Shown in pieces: positions 16,100 through 24,766 of a stretch of 64,000 nt of DNA. The notes under the pieces were generated by a model, which worked only from the letters and a program-made list of their open reading frames with translations, made no database searches and was not told the origin of the DNA. Source of the stretch: Bordetella parapertussis (GTDB taxonomy: Bacteria; Pseudomonadota; Gammaproteobacteria; Burkholderiales; Burkholderiaceae_C). Within the stretch, counting starts at the first letter, position 1. Each line of letters opens with the position of its first letter. The position numbers were made by a program, and so were the translations under genes. The stretch covers positions 35,362-99,361 of the forward strand of contig CAMCTC010000005.1 of assembly GCA_945878355.1 (NCBI GenBank), given 5' to 3'.

Positions 16100-16624
16100 A
16101 TGGCGATTTACCAACTTGAAGACGACGTGCCCGACATCCATGCCTCGGCCTGGGTGGCCGACAGTGCCCAGGTGATGGGCCGGGTGATCCTGGCCGAGAA
16201 CGCCAGCGTTTGGTACGGTGCGGTGCTGCGCGGCGACAACGAGTCGATCAGCGTCGGCTGCAACAGCAATGTGCAAGATGGCAGTGTTTTGCACACCGAT
16301 GCCGGGCAACCGCTGGTCATCGGGGCCGGCGTGACGATCGGCCACCAGGTGATGCTGCATGGCTGCAGCATCGGCGATGGCTCGCTGGTGGGCATCCAGT
16401 GCGTGATCATGAACGGGGCGCGGATCGGCCGCAATTGCATCGTCGGCGCCGGTTCTGTGGTCACCGAGGGCAAGCAGTTTCCTGATGGCGTGCTGATCCT
16501 CGGGGCGCCGGCCAAGGTGGTTCGCGAGCTCACGACCGATCAAATCGAACGGCTCAAGTTCAACGCTGAGCACTATGTCGCGCAACAGCGCCGCCACGCC
16601 AGTCGGCTCAAGCGCATCGCCTGA
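16100..16624 (+). CDS. gamma carbonic anhydrase family protein (YrdA-like)
   Basis: A 174-residue left-handed beta-helix protein of the hexapeptide-repeat class, related to YrdA/PaaY and to the gamma carbonic anhydrase of archaea. Zinc-binding histidines fit H in VLHTDAG and the two in GHQVMLHGC. The repeat LAENASVWYGAVLRGD and IGDGSLVGIQCVIMNGARIG shows the hexapeptide pattern. Family members may hydrate CO2 or act as thioesterases. It is followed after two bases by hslO. Confidence 0.88.
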   Translation: MAIYQLEDDVPDIHASAWVADSAQVMGRVILAENASVWYGAVLRGDNESISVGCNSNVQDGSVLHTDAGQPLVIGAGVTIGHQVMLHGCSIGDGSLVGIQCVIMNGARIGRNCIVGAGSVVTEGKQFPDGVLILGAPAKVVRELTTDQIERLKFNAEHYVAQQRRHASRLKRIA

Positions 16625-16626
16625 CG

Positions 16627-17607
16627 ATGGACTTGCTGCAAAAGTTCCTGTTCGAAGGCCTGCCGGTTCGCGGCATGCTGGTGCGCTTGGGCGCGAGTTG
16701 GCGCGAGTTGTTGGCGCGCCGTGCCAGCGTCAGCGATGGCGGGCACGCCTTCGCGCCACCTGTGCGTGCATTGCTCGGCGAAATGGCAGCGGCGGGCGTG
16801 CTGATGCAGGGCAATCTCAAGTTCAACGGCGCGCTGATCCTGCAGATGCAAGGCGACGGTCCGGTCAAGCTGGCGGTGGCCGAAACCCAGCCCGATCTGA
16901 GCTTCCGGGTGACCGCCAAGGTGGTGGGCGACGTGGCTGCTGACGCCAGACTTGAGGCCATGCTCAACCTCAACGGCCAGGGCCGTTGTGCGATCACGCT
17001 CGATCCGCTGGATCGGTTGCCGGGTCAGCAGCCTTACCAAGGCGTGGTCCCTCTGCATGGCGACCAACGTGAACCACTGCAAAAACTCAGCGAGGTGCTC
17101 GAGCACTACATGCTGCAGTCCGAGCAGCTCGACACCCGCCTGGTGCTGGCGGCTGACGACTCGGTCGCTGCCGGTTTGCTGATCCAGCGACTGCCGATCT
17201 CGGGTGGCGCCAACTTGGCGGGGCAGGTGCTGGTCAGCGCCGATGAAGACCAGATTGGTCGCAACGAGGATTTCAACCGCATCGCGATGCTGGCGGCGAC
17301 GTTGACGGCACAGGAACTGCTGACGCTGCAACCCGCACAGCTGATGCACAGGCTGTTTTGGCAGGAGACGCTGCGCGTTTTCGAGCCTCAGCAGCCTCGC
17401 TTTGCTTGCCGCTGCTCGCGCGCACGCGTCGCCAACATGCTGCGCAGCCTAGGCGCTGAAGAGCTCAAGTCGCTGATCGAGGAGCGTGGCGAAGCCGAGG
17501 TGGGTTGCGATTTCTGTGGAGTGATGTACCGGTTTGACCCGGTCGACGTGGGCGAACTGTTCATCCCGGGGCCGGTGGCCGGCACGTCTTCAAGCCAGCT
17601 GCATTGA
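16627..17607 (+). CDS. hslO: Hsp33 redox-regulated chaperone
   Basis: Hsp33 is a cytoplasmic holdase activated by oxidation of a zinc-bound cysteine switch. The 326-residue product has the four switch cysteines near the C-terminus: CRC at about 257-259 and CDFC at about 297-300, the family CxC...CxxC arrangement. The N-terminal substrate domain contains GDGPVKLAVAE. It is translated two bases after the carbonic anhydrase gene, so both are probably one transcript. Confidence 0.93.
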   Translation: MDLLQKFLFEGLPVRGMLVRLGASWRELLARRASVSDGGHAFAPPVRALLGEMAAAGVLMQGNLKFNGALILQMQGDGPVKLAVAETQPDLSFRVTAKVVGDVAADARLEAMLNLNGQGRCAITLDPLDRLPGQQPYQGVVPLHGDQREPLQKLSEVLEHYMLQSEQLDTRLVLAADDSVAAGLLIQRLPISGGANLAGQVLVSADEDQIGRNEDFNRIAMLAATLTAQELLTLQPAQLMHRLFWQETLRVFEPQQPRFACRCSRARVANMLRSLGAEELKSLIEERGEAEVGCDFCGVMYRFDPVDVGELFIPGPVAGTSSSQLH

Positions 17608-17635
17608 GGCTGGCGCGGTGCTTGTCCTGTTTGGA

Positions 17636-18037
17636 TCAAGCGCTGAGCGAGTCGCGGCTGCTGGATGGCAGCGTCAAGCCCTTGGCCGAATACATTCGTG
17701 CGGCCGGCGTGTGCCCTGGCAGAAGTACATCGATCGCACGATCGAGCGACGCGGTGGCGCGCGCGAGGGCTTCGCGCTGACGCGCGAGCTGGGCACTGGC
17801 GCGGGACAGGCGTAGGCGCATCGCGTCGGGTACGCCGCCGTGGCGCGCCGCATGGATGAAGGATTCGACCGCCGTGGCCAAGGCCTGATGCAGTTCACAG
17901 GCTTGCTGTTCGATGGCCAAGATGTCTCGCTGACGCAGCGAACCCGCCAAGGCACTGAGCCGCTGTTCGACATTGGCGACGAGCGGTTCGAGCCCGTGCT
18001 GGGCGCCGTTGCCGGCCTCGTCGTGGAACTGGCTCAT
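17636..18037 (-). CDS. flgN: FlgN-type flagellar export chaperone
   Basis: FlgN escorts the hook-filament junction proteins FlgK and FlgL to the export gate. The 133-residue product is almost wholly helical, rich in Ala, Leu, Gln and Arg with heptad patterns, as in FlgN proteins. Sequence similarity in this family is weak, so the call leans on the place directly after flgM and beside flgA. The gene is convergent with hslO. Confidence 0.75.
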   Translation of the reverse strand: MSQFHDEAGNGAQHGLEPLVANVEQRLSALAGSLRQRDILAIEQQACELHQALATAVESFIHAARHGGVPDAMRLRLSRASAQLARQREALARATASLDRAIDVLLPGHTPAARMYSAKGLTLPSSSRDSLSA

Positions 18038-18055
18038 GCCAAAGGAATTCGTGGA

Positions 18056-18352
18056 TCAACGTGGTTTGGCGTTGCCCATCAACTCCTGGGCATTGGCGAT
18101 GAGTTTGTCAGCGATCGCGTCAGGGTTGATCTGGAACTTGCCGTCGCGGATGGCATCGCTGATGCGCTGCACTTTGACGGCGTCGAAGACGCCGTCGCTG
18201 ACAGTGTCGGCGAGTTGAGACAAGGTGGACGACAGCGCCACCTGGGTGCTGGCCGCTGGCGGTTTGGCGCTGACCGACGTTGGCGCAGCGCCGGCCTTGT
18301 GGTCACCGACCGCGGTCGGGTGAGGGATTTTTTCGAGCTGACCAATCTTCAT
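18056..18352 (-). CDS. flgM: anti-sigma-28 factor FlgM
   Basis: FlgM holds sigma-28 (FliA) inactive until the hook is finished and is then exported. The 98-residue product has an unstructured N-terminal half and the C-terminal sigma-binding helices with DAVKVQRISDAIRDGKFQI and NPDAIADKLIANAQEL, as in the family. It precedes flgN by 18 bases and has its own sigma-28 promoter upstream, giving the usual feedback loop. Confidence 0.9.
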   Translation of the reverse strand: MKIGQLEKIPHPTAVGDHKAGAAPTSVSAKPPAASTQVALSSTLSQLADTVSDGVFDAVKVQRISDAIRDGKFQINPDAIADKLIANAQELMGNAKPR

Positions 18353-18407
18353 GATGGACTCCGGCAGCGGGGGTCATATGCGACCCGACCTATGAGACAT
18401 GCAACGG

Positions 18408-18435
18408 GTATCGGCCTGGTTGACCGGGACTTGAG
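18408..18435 (-). promoter_or_regulatory. sigma-28 (FliA) promoter of flgM-flgN
   Basis: On the minus strand the sequence reads CTCAA, then exactly 15 bases, then GCCGATAC. The FliA consensus is CTAAA-N15-GCCGATAA, so only two positions differ. The -10 element ends 56 bases before the flgM ATG, leaving a leader of about 50 bases. Confidence 0.8.
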
Positions 18436-18509
18436 GGCATCGGGCAGGGATTGTCTCCCCGAAGCCTGCTCGTGGCTTGCAACTTGACCAGGCGAGGGCG
18501 GACTGGCGG

Positions 18510-19292
18510 TCATGGCGTCAGTTCGATTCGTCGCTCGCCGGTAGCGATGCCGGTGACGATGCGTCCACTCTCGGTACGGGCCCGCGCGCTCTGACCCTCC
18601 AATCCTGGACCCAGCGCTTGGCCTTCGCTCGATACCGAATAGCCAGGACCGGCCGCGAGGATGCGCACGGTGTCGCCAGCGTTGAAGCAGTGGCGTGGCT
18701 TCAGATCGTTGCCGCGCAGCGCCTCGCCGGCGACCAGGCGCTGCGTCAAGGTACGGCCAATGACGCTCGTCGCTTCGTCGATGACGCGCCCGGCACGTGC
18801 GGCGATGTCGACATCGCGCAGCACCAGGTGTCGGGCCTCCAGCACGGTACCCGCGGGCAGGGTCGTGCTCGCCACCAGCGATGCCGTCCACCACTGGATG
18901 GTGACCGGAAGGCTGACCTGCCAGGGCTTGTCGCCTTGTACGCAGCGCAGGCCGATGTGGCTTCGGCCCAGCGCGGGCGCGCCGGCAAGCAAGTACGGCT
19001 CGATTTTCCGGCAAGGTGCGAGTTTCATGTTGGGATCAATGCGACCCAGCAACACTTCGACACGTGCTGGCGACACGCCGCCGCCCAAGGTCGCGGCGGC
19101 GGCTTCACGCGCAAGCCTTTTGATGGCGATCACCAGCGAGTCGGGCAGTGCAACGGGATCGCCCGATGCTGCGCTGGGACACGCCCACAGCGCCAGCGCA
19201 GCGGCCCACCAGAGCTGGATCCAAGCTGCGCGCAGGTGCTGGCAAGACCTGTTGGCAAAGGCTGGTTGGTATTGACGCGCTGACTTTCTCAC
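18510..19292 (-). CDS. flgA: flagellar P-ring assembly chaperone FlgA
   Basis: FlgA is a periplasmic chaperone for polymerisation of the P-ring protein FlgI. The 260-residue product starts at GTG and has a hydrophobic signal segment at about 27-43. It ends in the SAF domain with LPAGTVLEARHLVLRDVDIAA, GRTLTQRLVAGEALRGNDL and FNAGDTVRILAAGPGYSVSS, the typical C-terminal half. It is divergent from flgB. An internal later start is possible but would truncate the signal segment. Confidence 0.9.
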   Translation of the reverse strand: MRKSARQYQPAFANRSCQHLRAAWIQLWWAAALALWACPSAASGDPVALPDSLVIAIKRLAREAAAATLGGGVSPARVEVLLGRIDPNMKLAPCRKIEPYLLAGAPALGRSHIGLRCVQGDKPWQVSLPVTIQWWTASLVASTTLPAGTVLEARHLVLRDVDIAARAGRVIDEATSVIGRTLTQRLVAGEALRGNDLKPRHCFNAGDTVRILAAGPGYSVSSEGQALGPGLEGQSARARTESGRIVTGIATGERRIELTP

Positions 19293-19435
19293 GGCCCAGA
19301 TGCTCAGGCCTGGGATCGACAGGCGGTGATGTGAAATGCACGCGATTGCGGCTGCTTTTCGGACTCATGTTGCTGCATTGGACTGCACACAATCGCCTCA
19401 TTCGGCCGCTTTGGGCGGCGACATCAGGAGGTGAG

Positions 19436-19840
19436 ATGCGAGGTCTGAGTGCCACGATTGATTTCCAATCGCAAGCCCTGGTGTTGCGGGCAGAGCGCCA
19501 GCGTCTGATGGCCAGCAACATCGCCAATGCCGATACCCCAGGTTATCAGGCAAGGGAGATGGATTTCGCCAACGCGCTTCGCCAGGCCACTGGCGTGTCA
19601 AGCGGCGCCAATAGCCTGACGGTCACCCATGCAGCGCACGGTTCAGCCAGCTTGGTCGATCCACCGGGCTTGCTGTATGCGCGCCATGGTCAGGATTCGA
19701 TCGACCGAAACACGGTTGACCTCGATCGTGAACGGGCCAGCTTTGTCGACAACAGCGTGAAGTACGAGGCCACGCTGCGGTTTATCAACGGCAGCTTGCG
19801 CTCGATGTTTGACGCGATGAAAAGCCCGAGCCAAGGGTGA
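19436..19840 (+). CDS. flgB: flagellar proximal rod protein FlgB
   Basis: FlgB builds the proximal rod of the basal body. The 134-residue product has the rod/hook N-terminal signature LMASNIANADTPGYQAREMDF and a C-terminal helix with KYEATLRFINGSLRSM. A strong AGGAGGTG lies just before the ATG at 19436, which rules out the longer frame. It is the first gene of the plus-strand flgB-flgL block. Confidence 0.93.
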   Translation: MRGLSATIDFQSQALVLRAERQRLMASNIANADTPGYQAREMDFANALRQATGVSSGANSLTVTHAAHGSASLVDPPGLLYARHGQDSIDRNTVDLDRERASFVDNSVKYEATLRFINGSLRSMFDAMKSPSQG

Positions 19841-19898
19841 TCGCCTTGTACGAAACCGTTGAATTGATGCATGGCCAGCGCTGTGCGGATTGGTCTCA

Positions 19899-20306
19899 AT
19901 GAGCATGTTCAAGATCTTCGACGTTTCCGGCAGCGCTGCCAGTTCGCAAACCCAGCGCCTGAATGTGGTGGCCAGCAACCTGGCCAACGCTGACACCGTG
20001 GCCGGGCCAGACGGCCAGGCCTACAAGGCCAGGCAGGTGGTTTTCCAGACCTTGATGATGGGCGAGGCGACCGCGGCTGGGGTTCAGGTCAGCAACGTGA
20101 CAGAGGACAGCCGTGCAGGTCGTTCGGTTTTCAGCCCCGGTCATCCTGCCGCCAACGAACAAGGTTATGTTACTTACAGCAATGTCAGCCCTGTCGATGA
20201 GATGGTCAACATGATCTCGGCATCCCGGTCTTACCAGAACAACGTTGAAGTGATGAACACCGCCAAGAACCTGCTGCTCAAGACGCTGCAGATGGGCCAG
20301 TCCTGA
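19899..20306 (+). CDS. flgC: flagellar proximal rod protein FlgC
   Basis: FlgC is a rod protein exported by the flagellar secretion system. The 135-residue product starts MSMFKIFDVSGSA and has LNVVASNLANADT near the N-terminus; the C-terminus ends in the helix NMISASRSYQNNVEVMNTAKNLLL typical of axial proteins. No strong ribosome binding site is visible before the ATG at 19899. It lies 58 bases after flgB. Confidence 0.93.
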   Translation: MSMFKIFDVSGSAASSQTQRLNVVASNLANADTVAGPDGQAYKARQVVFQTLMMGEATAAGVQVSNVTEDSRAGRSVFSPGHPAANEQGYVTYSNVSPVDEMVNMISASRSYQNNVEVMNTAKNLLLKTLQMGQS

Positions 20307-20330
20307 AGCGCTTGATACATGGAGAAAAGC

Positions 20331-20990
20331 ATGAACACGATTGCCACGAACCAAGGTGCCGTCGCAGCTTCAAGCGCCGGTGTCGGCTTGGGCGGCGCCA
20401 CCCAAAGCGCGGCTGACATGAGCGAGCAGTTTCTCAAGCTGCTGGTCACCCAACTCAAGAATCAAGACCCACTCAACCCAGTGGACAACGCGCAGATGAC
20501 CTCGCAGATGGCGCAGATCAGCACTGTTGGCGGTATACAGAGCCTGAACACCAGCATCACAGGCCTGAACACCAGTGTCCTGCAAATGCAGGCCTTGCAG
20601 GGTGCTGCGCTGGTGGGTCGCGATGTGATGCTGCCCGGAAAACTGCTGTCGGTAGTCGATGGCGCCGTCAGTGGCAACTTCGATGTCAGCGCTGCGGCAG
20701 ACCAAGTCAGGATAGACGTGTTGAACGCATCGGGCGTGACGGTAGATTCTCTCAATCTGGGCGCCCAGACCGCGGGTCAGCACAGCTTCAACTGGCCCGC
20801 AGGGCGGGGCGTCGGTCAGGCCGACGGCTACTCATTCAAAGTCAGCGCCAGCAACAGAGCACAGTCTGTTGGCAGCACCGCGCTGATGCACGACACGGTC
20901 CGGGCGATCAGCACCACGGGCAGTGCGCTGACGCTCGAATTGGCTCGCAGCGGCAAGATTCCTTACACCTCGATCACCGCGATCAACTGA
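20331..20990 (+). CDS. flgD: flagellar hook capping protein FlgD
   Basis: FlgD forms the temporary cap that guides hook assembly. The 219-residue product has the conserved FLKLLVTQLKNQDPLNPVDN near residues 27-47 and a C-terminal FlgD-Ig/TUDOR-like region with DVSAAADQVRIDVLNASG. GGAGAA before the ATG at 20331 decides the start over an ATG four codons upstream. Confidence 0.93.
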   Translation: MNTIATNQGAVAASSAGVGLGGATQSAADMSEQFLKLLVTQLKNQDPLNPVDNAQMTSQMAQISTVGGIQSLNTSITGLNTSVLQMQALQGAALVGRDVMLPGKLLSVVDGAVSGNFDVSAAADQVRIDVLNASGVTVDSLNLGAQTAGQHSFNWPAGRGVGQADGYSFKVSASNRAQSVGSTALMHDTVRAISTTGSALTLELARSGKIPYTSITAIN

Positions 20991-21098
20991 TCGAGTGCAG
21001 CCCACCATGGGCATCGTCGCTTGGCGCCATCGGGTGCCAGGCTCCCAAGTCGCCTGATGGGCGATAGCAAGTTCGCAGCTTAGTCAAGGACTATTGTC

Positions 21099-22361
21099 AT
21101 GAGTTTCCAAGTAGGTGTGTCGGGTCTGAACGCAGCAGGTCGCAATCTCGACGTGATCGGCAACAACGTCGCCAACGCCAGCACGGTCGGCGCCAAGAGT
21201 TCACGTGCGGAATTTTCTGATGTCTATGCGCGTGCTGCGGGCGGCGGCTCAAACAACATCGGCCTGGGTGCCACCCTGTCGGCGGTGACCCAGCAGTTCT
21301 CCGAAGGCAGCATTTCCGCCACCAACAACGCGATGGACGTCGCGATCAACGGCGGTGGCTTCTTCCAGGTCAAAGACGTGAATGGCCTGGTGACCTACAC
21401 ACGCAACGGCCAGTTCCAGGTCGACAGTGCTGGCTTCATCACCAACAGCGCCGGTTTGCGTCTGCTCGGCTATCCCGCCAACAGCCAGGGCGCGCTGATA
21501 CCCGGCCAGGCCCAGCCGCTGACCTTGCCCACCGCAGGCATAGCGCCCAGTACGACAGCCAACGTCAAACTGCAACTCAACCTCAACGCCACTGCCGCCG
21601 TCACGGACACTGGTGCGACACCGGCTATCGATTTCAGTGACGCCAACACCTACAACAACGCGACGTCGGTCAACAGTTACGACGTCAAAGGTCAGGAATT
21701 GGCGATGACCTATTACTTCCAAAAATCGGCGCAAGATACCTGGAGCGTGTATGCATCGGCCAACGGCACAGCGGTCAATCCTGACGGCGCTGGCAATCCG
21801 CAGCCCATCACCCAGTTGACCTTCCCAGCCGATGGCAGCGCGCCGACCTTGCCGGCCGGGTTGGTGACACTCGACGTGCCAGCAACCACCGGCGCCAATG
21901 GCGCGGTCACCACCCCGGTCATCGGTGTCAAGCTGGATTTGCTCAGCACCACGCAGTATGGCGCTGCATTTGGCGTGACCAACGTCAGTCAAGACGGCTT
22001 CCCGCCTGGTCAGCTCAGTTCGATCGCGATCCAGAGCACCGGGGTGGTGCTGGCGACTTATTCCAGTGGCCAGAGTGCACCGATCGGCCAAATCGAGATG
22101 GCCACCTTCCGCAACATGCAGGGCCTGCTGCCCTTGGGTGCCAACACCTGGGGGGCGACCTTCAAGTCCGGCATGCCGATCACCGGAACGCCTGGATCGG
22201 GCAACCTGGGTTCGCTGCAGGCCGGATCGATCGAGGAGAGCAACGTCGACCTGACCTCCGAGCTCGTCAACATGATGGTCGCCCAGCGAATCTACCAGGC
22301 GAACGCCCAGACCATCAAGACGCAGGACGGGATCATGCAGACCTTGGTCAGCATGCGCTGA
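21099..22361 (+). CDS. flgE: flagellar hook protein FlgE
   Basis: FlgE polymerises into the hook. The 420-residue product begins MSFQVGVSGLNAAGRNLDVIGNN-like and has the axial N-terminal helix with NVANASTVGAKSSRAEF, variable outer domains in the middle and the C-terminal motif SNVDLTSELVNMMVAQRIYQ. AAGGA precedes the ATG. It follows flgD after 108 bases. Confidence 0.94.
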   Translation: MSFQVGVSGLNAAGRNLDVIGNNVANASTVGAKSSRAEFSDVYARAAGGGSNNIGLGATLSAVTQQFSEGSISATNNAMDVAINGGGFFQVKDVNGLVTYTRNGQFQVDSAGFITNSAGLRLLGYPANSQGALIPGQAQPLTLPTAGIAPSTTANVKLQLNLNATAAVTDTGATPAIDFSDANTYNNATSVNSYDVKGQELAMTYYFQKSAQDTWSVYASANGTAVNPDGAGNPQPITQLTFPADGSAPTLPAGLVTLDVPATTGANGAVTTPVIGVKLDLLSTTQYGAAFGVTNVSQDGFPPGQLSSIAIQSTGVVLATYSSGQSAPIGQIEMATFRNMQGLLPLGANTWGATFKSGMPITGTPGSGNLGSLQAGSIEESNVDLTSELVNMMVAQRIYQANAQTIKTQDGIMQTLVSMR

Positions 22362-22398
22362 ACCCATTGACTGAACAAGCGTCGACGCAGGATAGTCC

Positions 22399-23124
22399 AT
22401 GGACCGTGTGATTTATCTCGCGATGGCCGGCGCCAAGGCGGCCATGCTGCGCCAGGACGTGCTGGCCAACAATTTGGCCAATGTGTCCACCACGGGTTTC
22501 CGTGCCGAGCTGACAGCGTTTCGCGCGGTGCCGGTGCTGGGCGACGGCGCCAACACCCGTGTCTACGCGATCGAAACAACACCGGGTTACAACAGCGATC
22601 CAGGTCCTGTGCAGGCCACCCATCGCAATCTCGACGTGGCGATGAAAGGCGATGCCTGGCTGGCGGTGCGCGGTGCAGACGGACTTGAGGCCTACACCCG
22701 CAATGGTGCGCTGGACGTCAACAACGAAGGCTTGCTGGCCACGCGCAGTGGCCAAGGCGTGCTGGGTGACGGCGGACCCATCGCTGTGCCGGCCAGTGCC
22801 CAGGTGCTGATCGGCTCCGATGGCACCGTCAGCGCTGTCGTTGGCAATGGCCGCCCCCAAACCTTGGGTCGCCTCAAGTTGGTGACGCCAGACGCGCCAC
22901 TGGTGCGCGGCGAAGACGGCTTGTTCCGCTCTGGCGCAGGCGACCTGCCTGCCGACCCGAGAGCGCTGGTGCAGGCCGGTGCGCTCGAGGGCAGCAATGT
23001 CAGTCCGGTGGAGTCGATGGTGGCGATGATCGCCGCCGCGCGCCAGTACGAACAGCAGATGAAGATCTTGTCGACCTCACAGGATCGCGAGCAGTCGGCG
23101 ACCCGATTGCTGGCCAACACCTAG
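22399..23124 (+). CDS. flgF: flagellar proximal rod protein FlgF
   Basis: FlgF is a rod protein between the proximal and distal rod. The 241-residue product begins with MDRVIYLAMAGAKAAM, continues with LANNLANVSTTGFRAEL, has the rod signature GDAWLAVRGADGLEAYTRNG and ends with SNVSPVESMVAMIAAARQYE. AGGA lies before the ATG. The start MDR is typical for FlgF. Confidence 0.93.
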   Translation: MDRVIYLAMAGAKAAMLRQDVLANNLANVSTTGFRAELTAFRAVPVLGDGANTRVYAIETTPGYNSDPGPVQATHRNLDVAMKGDAWLAVRGADGLEAYTRNGALDVNNEGLLATRSGQGVLGDGGPIAVPASAQVLIGSDGTVSAVVGNGRPQTLGRLKLVTPDAPLVRGEDGLFRSGAGDLPADPRALVQAGALEGSNVSPVESMVAMIAAARQYEQQMKILSTSQDREQSATRLLANT

Positions 23125-23257
23125 CCGCAGTTGCTGGTCAGGCCTGGGCGTGTGGCACCAAGATCGAAAAGCCATCGTTCCAACCTGTTTCTCAAGCCTT
23201 GGCCCTGTTCAAGCCGACGTGATCATTGAACCAACAAATTTGTAAGGGAGCCTCTCG

Positions 23258-24040
23258 ATGATCCGTTCTCTGTGGATAGCCAAGACTGGCATGGAAGCCC
23301 AGCAGACCGCGCTGGATGTCATCTCCAACAATCTGGCCAACTCGGGCACCAACGGCTACAAAAGCGGCCGTGCAGTCTTCGAGGACTTGATCTACCAGAA
23401 CCTGCGCCAGGTCGGCGCCAACAGCGGTGAGCAGACGACATTGCCCACAGGCCTGCAGATAGGCCTGGGCGTTCGACCGGTGGCGCTGGCGCGAAACTTC
23501 TCACAGGGGGCGCTGCAACAGACCGGAAACTCCTTCGATCTGGCGGTTCGCGGCAATGGTTTTTTCCAGATCCAGATGCCCGATGGCAGCACTGCCTACA
23601 CCCGGGACGGCGCGTTTCAGCTCAATGCGCAAGGCCAAATGGTGACCAATAGCGGCTACCTGGTGCAGCCTGGCATCACGATCCCAGCCAGCGCGCAATC
23701 AGTGACGATTGGCAACGACGGCGTCGTCACGGTTGCGCTGCCGGCCCAGACAACGCCGCAGAACGTAGGCCAGCTGCAGCTTGCCGCTTTCATCAACACT
23801 GGCGGATTGGAGCCGCGTGGCGAGAATCTGTTCGGCGAGACCGGTTCGTCGGGCACACCGGCAGTCGGTGCCCCTGGCGCCAACGGATTGGGTCAGGTCG
23901 CACAGGGATCGGTAGAAACAAGCAACGTCAATGTGGTGGCAGAACTGGTGTCGATGATCCAGACCCAGCGCGCTTACGAGCTCAACTCCAAGGCTGTGAC
24001 CACCTCCGACCAGATGCTGCAGAAGTTGGCGCAACTGTGA
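23258..24040 (+). CDS. flgG: flagellar distal rod protein FlgG
   Basis: FlgG forms the distal rod that runs through the P and L rings. The 260-residue product has the invariant start [16 protein letters not shown], then [19 protein letters not shown]. The rod insertion region and the C-terminus with [20 protein letters not shown] follow. AAGGGAG is a clear ribosome binding site. Length 260 is exactly normal. A 133-base gap separates it from flgF. Confidence 0.95.
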   Translation: MIRSLWIAKTGMEAQQTALDVISNNLANSGTNGYKSGRAVFEDLIYQNLRQVGANSGEQTTLPTGLQIGLGVRPVALARNFSQGALQQTGNSFDLAVRGNGFFQIQMPDGSTAYTRDGAFQLNAQGQMVTNSGYLVQPGITIPASAQSVTIGNDGVVTVALPAQTTPQNVGQLQLAAFINTGGLEPRGENLFGETGSSGTPAVGAPGANGLGQVAQGSVETSNVNVVAELVSMIQTQRAYELNSKAVTTSDQMLQKLAQL

Positions 24041-24047
24041 TCAGACC

Positions 24048-24761
24048 ATGAGCGCGCAAAACCCTTCGACGATCCCCGCTCGGCAACCAATGCGGCTCGG
24101 CGGCTTGCTGCTGATCCTGGCCACCTTGGTGTCCGGTTGCGAGACCTTGGCCCGTTTGCCGGCGGTCGACACGGTATTTCCCACGGCGGCGCTGCCGGTG
24201 CCAGCAGAGGGATCAATGGCTGCCAACGGCGCCATCTTTCAAGGCAACCGCTATCGGCCTATGTTCGAGGACCACCGTGCGCGCATCGTCGGCGACACCG
24301 TGACCGTGAACATCACCGAGAAAGTCAGCGCGGTGCAGACCAGCACCAGCACCGTCGACCGCGCGGGCAGCTTGACAGCAGGCATCAGCGCGCTGCCATT
24401 CCTGCGCACCAATGCGCTGACCCGAGCGACCGCCTCGGGCAGTAGCACCAACAGCTTTTCTGGCAAAGGCACGACCCAGAACAGCAACGACTTCTCAGGC
24501 ACTGTCACCGCCACCGTGGTGCAGGTGCTGTCCAACGGTCACTTGGTCGTGTCTGCCGAAAAGCAGATTGGCGTCAACGCCAATGTCGACGTGTTGCGTT
24601 TTTCGGGCCAGATCGACCCGCGTTCGATTGCGCCTGGCAATGTCGTGCAGAGCAGCCAGATCGCCAATGTGCGGATCGAACAGCGAGGTCGAGGCCAGCA
24701 GGCCGAGGCCCAGTCCATGGGTTGGATGGCGCGCTTGTTCCAGAGCGTGATGCCGTTCTGA
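24048..24761 (+). CDS. flgH: flagellar L-ring lipoprotein FlgH
   Basis: FlgH makes the L ring in the outer membrane. The 237-residue product has a signal peptide with lipobox VSGC at about residue 27. It contains the family pattern GNRYRPMFEDHRARIVGDTVTV followed by NITEKVSA, and ends with INVRIEQRGRGQ-like beta strands. It follows flgG after seven bases and is followed by flgI after five. Confidence 0.93.
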   Translation: MSAQNPSTIPARQPMRLGGLLLILATLVSGCETLARLPAVDTVFPTAALPVPAEGSMAANGAIFQGNRYRPMFEDHRARIVGDTVTVNITEKVSAVQTSTSTVDRAGSLTAGISALPFLRTNALTRATASGSSTNSFSGKGTTQNSNDFSGTVTATVVQVLSNGHLVVSAEKQIGVNANVDVLRFSGQIDPRSIAPGNVVQSSQIANVRIEQRGRGQQAEAQSMGWMARLFQSVMPF

Positions 24762-24766
24762 TCGCC

